A stretch of DNA of 64,000 nucleotides, from assembly GCA_030272585.1 (NCBI GenBank), contig BSYQ01000005.1, forward strand, positions 2,728,001 through 2,792,000, written 5' to 3'. The notes below the pieces were generated by a model, which was not told the DNA's origin, ran no database searches, and saw nothing but the letters and a program-made list of their open reading frames with translations. Positions 1-10,611 of the stretch are shown piece by piece. The translations under genes were made by a program, and so were the position numbers. The stretch's first letter is position 1. Each line of letters starts with the position of its first letter. Source of the stretch: Bryopsis sp. KO-2023. Its lineage: Eukaryota; Chlorophyta; Ulvophyceae; Bryopsidales; Bryopsidaceae.

Positions 1-300
1 TCATAATCGGCGCGAACCGACTTTGAACGGCGCAACCGATCACGACCACGATCACGATCAAGCGCCTCGCCCGGTCGGCGCTTGATCGGCCGATGTCGAA
101 CGGTGTGATCGTGATCGGCCGTTCATAGTCGGCCGATTTCATCGGTCAGCCGATCAGAATGGTGATCGGCCGATCTCCATCGATGATCGGCCAAACCGAT
201 TTGATCGGCGATCGATCTGATCGGGAAAACCCGATCACGATTTAATCGGTCGGACCGATCAATCCGTGACCGATTAGATCGTGATCGGATCCATAGTATG
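1..300 (-). repeat. GATCGG-rich terminal region of a second hAT-1 copy (partial)
   Basis: The stretch is built from interspersed GATCGG/CCGATC words and ends at 300 with the terminal motif CATAGTATG. It is the reverse complement of 17828-18127, with no mismatch seen by eye. It is therefore the left end of another hAT-1 family element whose body lies outside the window to the left. The abutting sequence at 301 belongs to LINE-1, but by the inversion model its original neighbour was gypsy B copy 1. Confidence 0.85.
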
Positions 301-741
301 CTGCCAACCCATGGAAGCCTCAGGGTAATCCACTGTGAAGCGTGTGTCAGCTTGCTTGTTGAGGAAGCCTTGAAAATGTGTTCCTGTCTTGTGTTGGTCC
401 CAGACACAACACAAGACCAACACCTGACATGGACACGTGCTGATGTGGGATGGTTTAACTACCTGGATCTGTGCATGGTGGGACTTCTGACTGGCCTGGA
501 GGAATTGGGATTGGACCGCTTGAGAACCTGTGAAGACCTTGGCATCTGGTTACCACATGCAGCCGGAAAACTTCTGATGGTACAGAGGACCAAACTCCCG
601 GATCACACTCGTCGAATTCGATCCATGCTGATGTCGGGCCCTGCAAATGTCACATGCCATTCAACTTCAAAAGAAGGATTTGCAAACAAGGCTGCTGGAG
701 AGGGAGTAACATCTGCGGATACTGATGGAGGGCTCACAAGT
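301..741 (-). pseudogene. LINE-1 RNase H remnant
   Basis: Several minus-strand frames share recognisable RNase H-like sequence, interrupted by stops and shifts. The last about 20 codons before 301 include the NKQAD motif, which matches the Asn...Ala-Asp block of retroelement RNase H. They end in GWQ. The same frame resumes as LNHRRGW at 31939, which shows that 301 and 31931 were once adjacent apart from one hAT-1 insertion. Confidence 0.65.
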
Positions 742-1797
742 TTAACGGCTGTTGAGCGTACCATGAATGAGGATGCTGCTGGACTGGAGCTGGCTCTCCA
801 TACACCCACCCCTGGTTCCTAAGGTAACCGTAAACCCCCCAGCAGAATCAGTAGTTTTTGAATGGACACGAATCTCAGTTTCGTGGGCTTGAAATGAATC
901 CATATTCCCCTGAATAAACTTGTGTCCCATTTCTAAAAACACTGTTGCAGTGCGATCAAACCCAAAAGGTGCCACATAGAATCTTTTCAAGTGACGGTTT
1001 CTGCCCCAGCAAAAAGTCCCACCAAATTGACGAAAAAATGTCCCAAATTGTGTGAGAGCTTTAACTTTGAATGTGGCAATTGAATCCATGATGTACCCTG
1101 ACAGGAAGCCGGAGCGGTAGAGGTGCATCGTATCGTTGAAGATGGACTTCATTTGCTCCAAAATTGGAGGGAGGAAACCCGCCAGCAGAATCAGCTTTCC
1201 CACTGACGTGGAGTTGAAGCAGCCCGTCACCCATTGGCCCCCCATCCGGAATATGGAGGTCAGCATCTTCAGGATCCTTCGAGGCGCACCTGGCGAGTTG
1301 TGCACCACATGTGCCCAACAGAGACTGCCATAGAACAGTAATGGAACAATTGTCATCATGAAAAGTCGAGAAAGAACCCCCCCAGAAAATCCCCAATGTA
1401 CCCCGGCAAATCGCCTTAGCAAATTCAGTCTTTTTCTAGCCTTGTTCACCACTAGCGAAACATGTGGTTCAAAACTCAGGTGAGCATCAAAAGTAACCCC
1501 GAGCACTTTTACTGACTCAACTGCAGGGATCAGCCGTCCCGAAAGATAAAAGGAAAAAGCCCCATCAAATCTTGTTTTAGCCGGACGAAACAAAATGACC
1601 CCACACTTTGGTACTGAAAATGTCATTTGTACTCTACAGGCCCATGCAGAACAGACCGCCAAAGCCGCTTGTAAAGCCAGCTGTGCCACATCCAAGAGGC
1701 CCCTGGACGCAATGAAGAGATCATCCGCGTAGGCAACCACCAAAATATCCTCCGGGAGCAACCTCAGGAGCTCATCCAGAAAAATTGCAAACAGCAA
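742..1797 (-). pseudogene. LINE-1 RT palm/thumb with YADD
   Basis: This minus-strand block carries the second half of the reverse transcriptase. YADDLF has the two catalytic Asp residues, followed by the KCGVILF and VKVLGVTFD thumb-region blocks. It is frameshifted relative to the upstream block. The 742 end is a chance stop: RNase H-like sequence continues in other frames to 301, ending in the NKQAD-containing stretch whose reading frame resumes at 31939 on the plus strand. Confidence 0.75.
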
Positions 1798-1836
1798 AGG
1801 GCTCAGCGGGCTGCCCTGTGGAGTTCCTTTGTGTGG

Positions 1837-3222
1837 TCAATGGAGATAGAGCCGCCCATGGATTTCCAAGGAAGCACATCTGTCCGAGAGAAACGAGCGC
1901 GTCCAGCCAATCATGTAATCTTGGTAAGCATCCTCCACCATTCGCTGAATAACCCTTTCTTTCCAAACCACGTCAAAGGCTGATTTTAGATCCAAAGAGG
2001 CCCCCACTGACACCGAACGGCGTGCATGTCCTTGGTGTAGAAAATTGCTGATTGTATAAAGTGCCGTGGTCGTAGATCTGCCTGAACGAAACCCGTGTTG
2101 TGTTGTGTGTAGCAGAGAATGTGTTTCTGCATGCTCCGCGATCCTTGATGCCATAATCCGCTCCAGCCATTTAACCACAGTGGGAAGAAGACTGATCGGC
2201 CGCATGTTACTGATCTCGAAGCTGGATCCCTGAGACTTGGGGATTGGGCAAACACAGGAGCATTTCCACCGACGAGGGACGTATTGCAGCTGGATCGACT
2301 TGTTGAAAAGGTGGAGAATGGTCTGCCCGACAGAACCAAAGGTACGCAGCCAAAATATAAACGGAATTTGATCATCCCCCGGTGCTCTTCTTGGGTTGCT
2401 CTTAGAAAGGGCATCCCACACTTCTGCCAATGAAATGGGTTCCGGACTGGAAGTGGTCGCAGCTGTCCATGCGACAGCTGAGTTCATTGTAGCTGCATGT
2501 GTAGGGTGTAGATCCACCTGTGGGTCTGGAAAAAATTTCTCAAATAGCAGTTGTTTCATTTTTTCTCCCTCATCTTGAACCGTCCCATTCCCATCAATGA
2601 GGTACGATCGATGTAGTGCGCCTTTCGGGGTGATCGTTTTCTTGACCAGAGTCCAGAAATTCTCTTTGGGTGTAGATGTCACAAAGTGACGCCATGATTC
2701 TTCCTTCGCCTCTGCAATCAATGTCTGGAATGATTGTTTCAATGTTGTAACAGTTGCCTTTTGTCTTTTTGTAGTATCAGCACCCGGAGAACGAGCACAA
2801 AGTTTGCAGTACATCCGAGAGGCCCGCCGCATCCTTTGATATGCTTGAGCCACCAGAGGAGTCCACCAGGCCTTCCTTTGAGCTCTGTTTTGTTTCCAAG
2901 GTACGAATTCCTTTATCCTGGCTTGAACCATTTGCATGAATAACTCCAGCGCCCGATCAAATAACTTCAGCGAATTCGATTGTAGCCAGAGCCCCCGTGT
3001 CCAAAACATTGAATCCAAATCCTTTTTAAGGCCCTTTTCGAGTCCCTCCCAGTCTGCCAAATTCCAGTGATATCGAAAATCCCGAACGGGTGTAGTGTTA
3101 GCCCCCAATAAAGTGAACTCCACCAATGCATGATCACTCAGGTCTAACCGGATGTCGTGCACTTTCCAGGACGAAATGAGCTCCAGCCGCGACGTGATTG
3201 TCAGGTCAATCCACGCTGGAAT
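1837..3222 (-). pseudogene. LINE-1 ORF2 middle: endonuclease end and RT fingers/palm
   Basis: The block begins with the endonuclease C-terminus (the DLSDHALVEF region supplies the final catalytic Asp-His). It continues through a linker into reverse transcriptase blocks: PRRAPGDDQIP, the NMRPISLLPT block, the QHGFRSGRST block and the SLDLKSAFDVVW block containing the first catalytic Asp. The frame then meets a TGA at about 1837. The next RT block (TPQGSPLSPLLF, YADD) lies in a different frame just downstream, so a single-base frameshift separates them near 1840. The RT is of the type that accompanies an RNase H domain. Confidence 0.8.
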
Positions 3223-3614
3223 CAGTCATGGGCTGCACAGGACAGACCCCTGTCCTGTGCATCGCACAGGACAGGGTTCTGTGCAGGTTCTGTGCACCCT
3301 GTGCTGTCCTGTCCTGTGCAGCGGAATTGCACAGGCCAGAACAGCACAGACTGTCTGTTCTGTGCACAGGGTCAGACCTGTGCTGCACAGGTGCACAGAC
3401 CTGCACAGAATCTGCACAGAACTGCACAGAATCTGCACAGATTTTGCACAGAATCTGCACAGAACTGCACAGAAACTGCACAGAAACTGCACAGACCCTG
3501 TCTGTGCTGTGCTGTACAGGTCTGTGCACCTGTGCAGCACAGGTCTGACCCTGTGCACAGAACAGACAGTCTGTTCTGTCCTGTCCTGTGCACAGAGGTC
3601 TCAGCCCATGTCTG
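3223..3614. mobile_element. Non-autonomous hAT-2 element (MITE-like, 392 bp)
   Basis: The insert begins CAGTCATGGGCTG and ends CAGCCCATGTCTG, giving inverted termini with one mismatch. It is flanked by the 8-bp duplication GCTGGAAT (3215-3222 and 3615-3622). Its interior is almost entirely repeats of the CTGTGCACAG word in both orientations, so a single strand could fold on itself. Termini and subterminal words match the autonomous element at 45396-51122, whose transposase is the likely mover. Open frames of 110-190 codons across it are repeat artefacts. Confidence 0.93.
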
Positions 3615-3622
3615 GCTGGAAT

Positions 3623-4268
3623 CCCCAGGGATGAGAGAAAGGTATGCTTGTCTGCACCATTATTTCTGGTGTGTAGATCCCATTCAATCAAAAAATCCTG
3701 TAGTTTCCTTCCATTCGAATTGAGTGGGGTAGAACGAGGGCCCCAAATCGGTGAATGAGCATTTGAATCTGAGCTGATCACCAGAACTTGTGAAGTTTTC
3801 CACGTTGCTTTCAAAAACTGGTCGAGTTGATCCAATCCCACCGCCGACCGCCATTGTATATATGATGATACCAACAGGACAGGTTCCATGGATTGTGAAG
3901 CTGGCAGCCGAATTGCAACAACCCTGTCCATGTTCGAATGAAGGAGCTCTGGTTTGAGGGATTCCCGGTAGAGGATCCCAACATGAGGGACATCCACTTG
4001 CGGCAGCCAAAGCTTGAACGGAGCAAAATCCCGATCTGGATCAGCCAAAGACCTCGGCAGTTCCTGGAGCAAAAGGACGTCGATGCCATCGAATTCACCA
4101 CTCCGGAGAAAGGCTTCGACAAACAGTGATGACCCCTGCAGATTGATCTGGCCCAGGCGCATCTGAAACTGCGGAAACAAAGTGTAAGTCCCCGAAATGA
4201 ATAGATGTTCCTTTTCACCCCGTAAATATCCCCCTCCCACGAATGAAATCCCTCCTCGAAAAAAGAAA
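3623..4268 (-). pseudogene. LINE-1 endonuclease domain, N-terminal part
   Basis: The minus-strand frame encodes an endonuclease/exonuclease/phosphatase fold. Visible motifs are GQINLQ near the start (metal-binding Asn region), LLLQELP (catalytic Glu), the GILYR strand and SDSNAHSPIWG (the Asp/Asn pair of the DxN motif). The frame continues beyond the hAT-2 insertion at 3223-3614 into the next block with no loss apart from the target duplication. Upstream, the open frame runs into gypsy B LTR sequence, so the natural start is missing. In this class of elements the enzyme nicks the target DNA to prime reverse transcription. Confidence 0.8.
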
Positions 4269-4273
4269 CCCTG

Positions 4274-4513
4274 TGTTATGCCCTCCTTGCCTGAGTGTGC
4301 CGCCTCCACTAGCCACGTGGGTGGCGTGGTGTAGTGAGTGGTCGATGTCACATCCCCCTGATGGGTGATGTGACTGGACAGGGTGTCCGCCTAGCTTGCT
4401 AGGTTCCTCCACGTGGTTGATGGGACCCATGGGGTTGGAGGGTTAAAGGACTTCAAGGGGCTGTCCAGGGGGCTTCTTTTGGCGACAAGGTCGTGCAGGA
4501 GAGGTTCTAAACA
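4274..4513 (+). repeat. Gypsy B 5' LTR, copy 1 (240 bp)
   Basis: It starts TGTTATGCCC and ends TTCTAAACA, the usual TG...CA boundary. The same 240-bp sequence, with a few differences, is found at 20844-21083, 27555-27794 and 42048-42287. Confidence 0.93.
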
Positions 4514-4515
4514 GT

Positions 4516-4527
4516 TGGTTTCGGAGC
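4516..4527 (+). other. Primer-binding site, gypsy B copy 1
   Basis: TGGTTTCGGAGC lies 2 bp after the LTR. It is complementary to a tRNA 3' end GCTCCGAAACCA. The identical 12-mer follows the LTRs of gypsy A (16064-16075, minus), gypsy B copies 2 and 3, and the non-coding LTR element (52579-52590). Confidence 0.8.
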
Positions 4528-5177
4528 AGTGACGATTAGCGCACGTTTTGGGCTGCTACAGCTCGCACACGACTCGGAATTGGGATTCCAAGGTTGCAAA
4601 AAGTATCTACAGAAAAAGAGCTTTCCAGAACATTTTGTCGCTAGGTTATCGGAGTTCAGACGAGCGAGTTATGGCCGTTTGAAGATCCTGACGTTTTTCA
4701 GGGTGGCCTATACGGTTTTGTTTGAGTTCGCGAAGGAAAACTTGGGGTGTTTTCTTGTTCACTGAGTGTTTTACTCTAGGTTAGGGTAAGGGTCAGGTCA
4801 AGTACCCTAAGACAAGTGTTGGAGAGTTTTGGTGGTGCTGTGTGCTTGTTTGGGTCCATAGGGCTTGTTGCTACTCAAAGGGGTGTTTTCTTTTGGGTGG
4901 ATAAGCAAGTGAAAGTGGGCTGAGGTTTTTCTGGAAACCTACAAACATCAGTGAGGGCTGTGACTGGGGTTGCTGAGATTTATTCTCCTTGAGCTAAGAT
5001 CAAGACCCTAGAGAGCTCTAGTGTGTGTGTGTGTGCTCTCGAGAAGCCTTAGTGCTACATAGCATACCAAGGGCAGTTGTGTCTTGGATGGTGGAAAGAG
5101 TACAGTTGTACTGAAGTGCTTGGAGAGCTTCAGTGAGTGTGTTCCCTTTTATTTGGTCAATAGAAGGTGTGAGGAAA
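4528..5177 (+). other. Gypsy B untranslated leader, copy 1
   Basis: About 650 bp without coding potential lies between the primer site and the gag ATG. The same leader is present in copy 2 (26890-27540, minus). It contains a short GT microsatellite (about 5020-5036) and one telomere-like TTAGGGTAAGGG word. Nothing else is recognised. Confidence 0.7.
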
Positions 5178-6666
5178 ATGGCTCAACCAGAGGGGTCTAC
5201 TGGCCTTGAGGTTCAAGACTTGGTCGGAGGTCAGACCGAGGAGCCAGAAATGATAGCTCCCACAGTTGCAGAGTTGCGAAGGGAGTTGGTTTTGTTGAGA
5301 ACCCAGCAAGAAAATTTTCAGAAAGAGGTCGAAAGCCGCAGAGGTGCTAAAAGGTCCGCGGTTGGAAAACCGGACAAGTTCGATGGACAATGTCCATGGA
5401 CTGAGCACAAGGTGACCTTAGAAATTTTCTGGAATGCTGAGGGTGTGCCTCGTTCTGAGTGGGGTAAAATAGGTCCAACCTATTTGGGTCCCAAGGGGAT
5501 CAAACACCTCATTGCACGTGTGGGTGAGGACAGTGTGTCCCAAGGTGCCCTATCGTGGGAGGATATGTGTACCGCCATGGATGATGGTAGTTTTGGTGAG
5601 TTGGCAACAGAGTATGCCATAACTCAAAAACTAGCCACATTCAGGGACCATATCAATCGGAAATGTGACACTGGAGAGTATGTTCGTCAGATGGACACAT
5701 ACTTTACCCTGCGTAAGACCAAGGTGGATGATATCACCAAGATTTGGTTCTTACACCGCAACTTGCACAGTGTGTTGAAAGAAGCGGTTGCAACAGATAC
5801 TTCGGGAAAGGAATGGACCTCGTATGAGGGTTTCCGATCTCATGTGTTGGCAAAAGGGGTTTCGCACGATGAGCGAACGCCAGTGTTGTCACAGAAGAGT
5901 GACGAAGAGGACAGAAAGAGCAATAAACGCAATGAAACAAACGAAAAGAGCATAGGGTCGAATAGTCGAAAGAAGTTTCGATCGACTCCGGCTTTCACAC
6001 CAGGTCGTGGTGGTGATTCTCAACCAACGCGGATGCGTCGGGGAAATGAGAAACGCTCTTTTGGCTTGAGTCCCAAGGAACTCGAGAGGCGTAGAGCAAC
6101 CAGTTTGTGTTTCAAGTGCGGTGCACCATACCAACCGGGTCACGTGTGTGATTCTGGAATGGTAAGAAAGGGTGTGTTTGCTTGTTTCGGGAAAGAAGTT
6201 TTTCCAACAGTTGTGGAACATGCCACAGAAAAATCTGATCCAGTGGATGCAGATATGTTGGAACCCGAACAAAACATTTCATCAAAGACGGATCCTGACC
6301 AGGTTATGTCTGTTGATAGAAATGAGAGTGGAACTCAAGAGGAGGATGAGATGGTCGTCGATCCCATTGGGGACGTCCATAATCCTGTACTCGAGAGTGA
6401 GAAGGAGAAGGTGCCAGAGAAAGATTGCGTCTCTGGGATGCGACTCTTGGATACGGAATTTCATCGTTTGCAAGAAGCAAGTAGAGAGTTTACTTTAGAC
6501 TCGTCTACAAACGATGTGAACTTTGCGTTGTGTAAAGAGTTTCGTACAGGAGAAAAGTTTCTTGCATCGTCAGTAACAGGACATCATGTGTGGATGGATC
6601 CTGGACGAAAGAATGTGCATGAGTATATGCAACATTATTTGAATGGCAAGAAAGAATCACCTTCTA
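5178..6666 (+). pseudogene. Gypsy B gag and start of pol, copy 1
   Basis: The natural start is the ATG at 5178 (MAQPEGS...), since the upstream open frame lacks an ATG. The product has an N-terminal coiled region, a retroviral-type gag core (about residues 70-250) and a basic Arg/Ser/Lys-rich stretch. A zinc knuckle (CFKCGAPYQPGHVC) sits near residue 315, followed by a linker toward the protease. It is interrupted at 6666 by the solo LTR, so the polyprotein cannot be made from this copy. Gag forms the particle that packages element RNA. Confidence 0.88.
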
Positions 6667-7239
6667 TGAAACGGATTTGTTTCCTGAGGCTGAATGCTTC
6701 CAGCCGCCACTTAATCCGTTCTTCGCACACACGTTGGGAGACGACCAGAAGTTCTGTAGGAAAGGTCTGAGACACGAGAGTATACAACTGAATCTTATTT
6801 CAACAAGCTTGTTCTTTACAACGATCCCCAGCCTTTTATACTCTCAGCCCAGAGCTTCTAGAAAACTCCCAGCCCATCTCCTAACCTTACAAATACTAGC
6901 TATCATCCAGCTCTCCCCAAAACGTCTCTATCATTTCTCAGCTCAGCCCTTCTAGCCAGAGCTCCGACTAACCCTTTATAACCCTTGATAACCTCTAGAC
7001 TAAGGACCCAGACTGAAGCTCCTTCCAGTCTGACTCCCGACTCTCTACCCAAACTCTCAGCCATCTGAGACCTGACACTGAATATACTGAACCTGGTTCG
7101 AACTCTTTTTACTACGTTTCAGCCTCTCATTGAGCATCACGTAACTACCCCATTCCAGTCAGTCCGCGACTACCTGGAACTCTCAGACTGTAACCTCTGT
7201 TTTCCGCCTAGATCTTCGCCTACTAAGTCAGCCGTTTCA
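6667..7239 (-). repeat. Solo LTR of gypsy A
   Basis: The 573-bp segment begins TGAAACGG and ends CCGTTTCA, and is flanked by the perfect 5-bp duplication TTCTA (6662-6666 and 7240-7244). It matches the 572-bp LTRs of the complete gypsy A at 8421 and 16077 but differs at scattered bases. It is the product of LTR-LTR recombination that removed an older insertion. The uninterrupted target is visible in gypsy B copy 2. Confidence 0.95.
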
Positions 7240-7244
7240 TTCTA

Positions 7245-8420
7245 CCACCAGTTGCTGCATGTTGATTCCTCACAACATGGCGGTAAAGATTAAAGAAATC
7301 GGGAAAATGCGATTGATCGCACAGTACCGTAAAGGAGCGAAATTGTTTGCTCATGGTAGCGGAAAAGCACCAGGTTTGCTTTGGCCCGTTGATATCTATT
7401 ATGATCCACCAGTAGCTTCGTTACCTGGAGGGGTATCGGAAGAGGATCATAATCATCAGATGTCGATGTCCTTCAAAGCATTAATTTCTGGTTCTCCTGG
7501 TCAAGTCTTGTTCGACTCTGGCGCCGCTGGCTTAGCCTATATCTCAAAGCACTACTGCGAAAGCATAGGGTTGAGTTACAGGTGTACAAAAGGTCAACAA
7601 GTTGAGATGGCTGATGGCAGTCCCTTACATGTTGTTGGGGTCACCTCGATTAACTTGCGAATGCAAGGCTTGCGGATGAAAATCGAGTGTCAAGTGATCA
7701 CTGCCAAGCATTTTGATTTGTACCTTGGGGATGTGTGGTTACGCAATCACCGAGTTCTGATGGATTTCACTGTGGGCAGTGCATCGGTTCTATCCACACG
7801 GGGAAACCGACTCACGTTACGGCCTGATTTGGCGTTACGTGCCCCTACTCCGTCAAATGCACGGATCAATCCCTTATTGAGTGTCTCACAAGTGAAAAGG
7901 CGGTTGAAGAAATCTTCGCTTTCACCTTTTCTTGTGTTGGTTCGGGAGGTCCCGCACCCTGTTGAGGGGGAGGAACCTGGGGTACCCGAAACTGAATCCC
8001 TTCCATCTGTGTCTCATTCAAGTGAGTTGGAAAACTTGTTGAATGAATATGAGGACAGATTTGCGGATGAGTTGGCTGAATGTCCACCCGCTCGTGAAGA
8101 GGATGCAGCGATCGATCTTATCCCTGGAGCGAAACCGGTTCATAGACCTATGTTTCGGTATACGCCAGAGGAAAGAAAAGAGATCGAGGAGCAAATCGCT
8201 GACATGTTGAGAAAGGGTTTGGTGAAACCAAGTTGTAGTCCATGGGGAGCGCCTATCTTGTTTGTGCCCAAACCTGATGGTTCCCGGCGCATGTGCGTTG
8301 ACTATAGAGGGTTGAACAAACTCACGATCAGGAATCAATATCCTCTACCAAGGATAGATGATCTCCTTGATCAATTGCAAGGTGCGAAGTTCTTTTCGGC
8401 CTTGGATTTAAAAGCAGGGT
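7245..8420 (+). pseudogene. Gypsy B protease and N-terminal RT, copy 1
   Basis: Continues the polyprotein after the solo LTR. The aspartic protease has the active-site triad in LFDSGAAGL. The reverse transcriptase follows with the [25 protein letters not shown] and FSALDLKAG blocks, the last holding the first catalytic Asp. It stops at 8420, where the complete gypsy A element is inserted; the frame resumes at 16654. One strand of the AGGGT target duplication lies on each side. Confidence 0.9.
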
Positions 8421-8992
8421 TGAAACGGATTCTTTTCCTGAGGCTGAATACTTCCAGCCGCCACTTGATCCGTTCTTCACACACGTTGGGAGACGACCAG
8501 AAGTTCTATAGGAAAGGTCTGAGACACGAGAGTATACAACTGAAATCTTATTTCAACAAGCTTGTTCTTTACAACGATCCCCAGCCTTTTATACTCTCAG
8601 CCCAGAGCTTCTAGAAAACTCCCAGCCCATCTCCTAACCTTACAAATACTAGCTATCATCTAGCTCTCCTCAAAACGTCTCTATCATTTCTCAGCTCAGC
8701 CCTTCTAGCCAGAGCTCCGACTAACCCTTTATAACCCTTGATAACCTCTAGACTAAGGACCCAGACTGAAGCTCCTTTCAGTCTGACTCCCGACTCTCTA
8801 CCCAAACTCTCAGCCATCTGAGACCTGACACTGAATATACTGAACCTGGTTCGAACTCTTTTCACTACGTTTCAGCCTCTCATTGAGCATCACGTAACTA
8901 CCCCATTCCAGTCAGTCCGCGACTACCTGGAACTCTCAGACTGTAACCTCTGTTTTCCGCCTAGATCTTCGCCTACTAAGTCAGCCGTTTCA
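8421..8992 (-). repeat. Gypsy A 3' LTR
   Basis: TGAAACGG...CCGTTTCA boundary, 572 bp, same sequence as 16077-16648. It is on the downstream side of the minus-strand element. Confidence 0.95.
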
Positions 8993-9005
8993 CTCCTCCC
9001 CCCTT
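8993..9005 (-). other. Gypsy A polypurine tract
   Basis: On the minus strand AAGGGGGGAGGAG directly precedes the 3' LTR, the expected place and composition for the plus-strand primer. Confidence 0.85.
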
Positions 9006-9497
9006 AGAGAGAGATCGCTGACCCAGCGATGTTCTGTACACTAAGTTCGTATTGCACGACTCACCAGAACTGCCAAGTTAACTAACTCGCTTATTCTGAG
9101 AATACCTCTGATATAGCTGTAAGCAATATTCTCCGACGTTTTCCGTAACAACTTCCCGATTGCGACTTGAGCTGAATGTTGGTTTCTGCTTATGGTTACT
9201 TCTGCCGCTGTGACATCCCATCCCAGCCCGTTCACACATAAACCCAACCCTGTTCAATAGACTTCACAGCCCACACTGGAAATCACACAGTCTCAGCTCT
9301 AGTCAAACTGTAATTCTCACAAGTGTTTTTACACACTCAGTATGTTAATTGTTTTCCAGAAATTCCCTCTACCCTCACTTGATCCATTCACTGTTCTTTT
9401 CCTTTTTCTTCCAAAAACAAAATAAAATTCAAACACCCAATTACCAACAGAAAATCATATTTCACTCTTGATCCTATATTTTTTTTTTATATTCAAC
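9006..9497 (-). other. Gypsy A 3' untranslated region
   Basis: About 490 bp between the ORF3 stop and the polypurine tract. It is A/T-rich near 9340-9500. No coding or RNA gene is seen. Confidence 0.6.
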
Positions 9498-10517
9498 TCA
9501 GGCTTTTCTGAGTTTCACATTTCTGGATCCCCCTGAACTTCCAGGAGGTTTCCTTTTCTTTCCTTCTGGTCCACTGTCTCCGCCTGGCTCATTGACGACC
9601 CAATCCCCATCGTAGTCCGTTGGTTCTGCATCGTCTTCGGCTGCCTCGAATTTTCTCAGGGGGCCCACGGTCCGCTTGGCCTTTAAATACACTCCCCGAG
9701 TATAATCCGCCCCCAACTTGAAACCCAAGGCGCAGAGTTTGCAGGTTTCCGAGTGTAGCACCATTGGTGGCCCTGTTTCAGCTGGTACCCACATTCTCCG
9801 CCAGTCTCGTTTTTCCTCATCTACTTCCAGACTGATACTCAGCCACACCCGATCCCGACACCCGATATTCGAGCACACCCAGTGCCGTTGGCAGTCTTCT
9901 CCGGTCGGCTGACAGTTGCTGCTCGGGGTGCGACAAAACACGCAAGTGTGTTTTTCCCCCTCTTCGTGCTTCACTTCTCCGCTTGGTTTTCCCGACATGG
10001 ACTCCACCATACTCTTCAACAAGTCTACCTGGCCCTTGAGCTGTTGGTTCCGCATTTGCTCTTCCCGCAGCTTGTCTTCGACCCCGTCGAGCTTGTGGCG
10101 CATTTCCTCATCTGCCCCCTCCATCAGCAGCTTTTCCGCCTCTCTTTTCGCCGCGTCCGCTGAAGTTTCCGCCATCGCCAATTTTACGCTGAGGTCCTCA
10201 TTTTCCGCCAAATATTTCGCCCGGTCGTCGAGCAACCGAGTGCGTTCAGCCTCCCAGCTATCTCTTTCCGCCTGAAATCCCCCTTCTTCTTCCAGCTCGC
10301 CGATCTTTTGCTTGAGTTGTTCTTTTTCCTCCTCCAGCTTTGCCATTTTTTCCAGGGCCTCCTGCTCATCTCTTTCTTGGATTCTTTCCAGTCTGGTTCC
10401 TTCCTTCAGGTACTCCTCCAGCATTTTGTTGATCCTTTCCGACACTCCCTCGATCGCTCCAGCATTCTTTTTAATCTCCTCCAACAGTGCTTTGACTCCT
10501 CCACCAAACTCAACCAT
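9498..10517 (-). CDS. Gypsy A ORF3: coiled-coil/zinc-cluster accessory protein
   Basis: An open frame downstream of pol on the same strand, starting at the ATG at 10517 (MVEFGGGV) about 95 bp after the pol stop. It encodes about 339 residues. Residues roughly 10-190 form a long, highly charged Glu/Lys/Arg heptad region typical of coiled coil. A Cys/His cluster follows (CVFCRTPSSNC, then C-x-x-HWVC-x4-C), plausibly zinc-binding, then CKLC and a basic C-terminus (KKRKPP, KLRKA). No signal peptide or membrane segment is seen, so it does not look like an envelope gene. I do not recognise the family. Its place after pol is where some Ty3/gypsy elements carry an extra ORF. Confidence 0.75.
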   Translation of the reverse strand: MVEFGGGVKALLEEIKKNAGAIEGVSERINKMLEEYLKEGTRLERIQERDEQEALEKMAKLEEEKEQLKQKIGELEEEGGFQAERDSWEAERTRLLDDRAKYLAENEDLSVKLAMAETSADAAKREAEKLLMEGADEEMRHKLDGVEDKLREEQMRNQQLKGQVDLLKSMVESMSGKPSGEVKHEEGEKHTCVFCRTPSSNCQPTGEDCQRHWVCSNIGCRDRVWLSISLEVDEEKRDWRRMWVPAETGPPMVLHSETCKLCALGFKLGADYTRGVYLKAKRTVGPLRKFEAAEDDAEPTDYDGDWVVNEPGGDSGPEGKKRKPPGSSGGSRNVKLRKA

Positions 10518-10611
10518 GTTGTCTGCTTTCTTTTTCTTTTTCGAACTCCAAACTGTCTCTCGCACACACTCGCACTCGCACACACTCAACCCGAACTCAG
10601 GAAAACAGGAG

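Larger units (their letters stand above)
301..4273 (-). mobile_element. LINE-1, non-LTR retrotransposon, 5' part
   Basis: Read on the minus strand this is the main coding part of a non-LTR element: apurinic-type endonuclease (about 4260-3100), reverse transcriptase (about 2600-1000) and the start of an RNase H domain (about 800-301). It is cut at 4273 by the 5' LTR of gypsy B copy 1 and at 301 by a hAT-1 end. Its 3' remainder is at 31931-32362 on the plus strand. The element is dead: it has a frameshift near 1840, stops in the RNase H part and a 392-bp insertion at 3223. Confidence 0.85.

Noticed and set aside
298-822. 174-codon plus-strand frame
   Set aside because: Antisense of the LINE-1 RNase H region; starts at the hAT-1 boundary.
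3152-3723. Several plus and minus open frames of 70-190 codons rich in Cys, Thr, Gln and His
   Set aside because: They are translations of the CTGTGCACAG repeat of the non-autonomous hAT-2 element, in all frames; no codon or domain support.
4780-4800. Telomere-like TTAGGGTAAGGG in the gypsy B leader
   Set aside because: Single degenerate copy, also in copy 2; part of the element, not an interstitial telomere.
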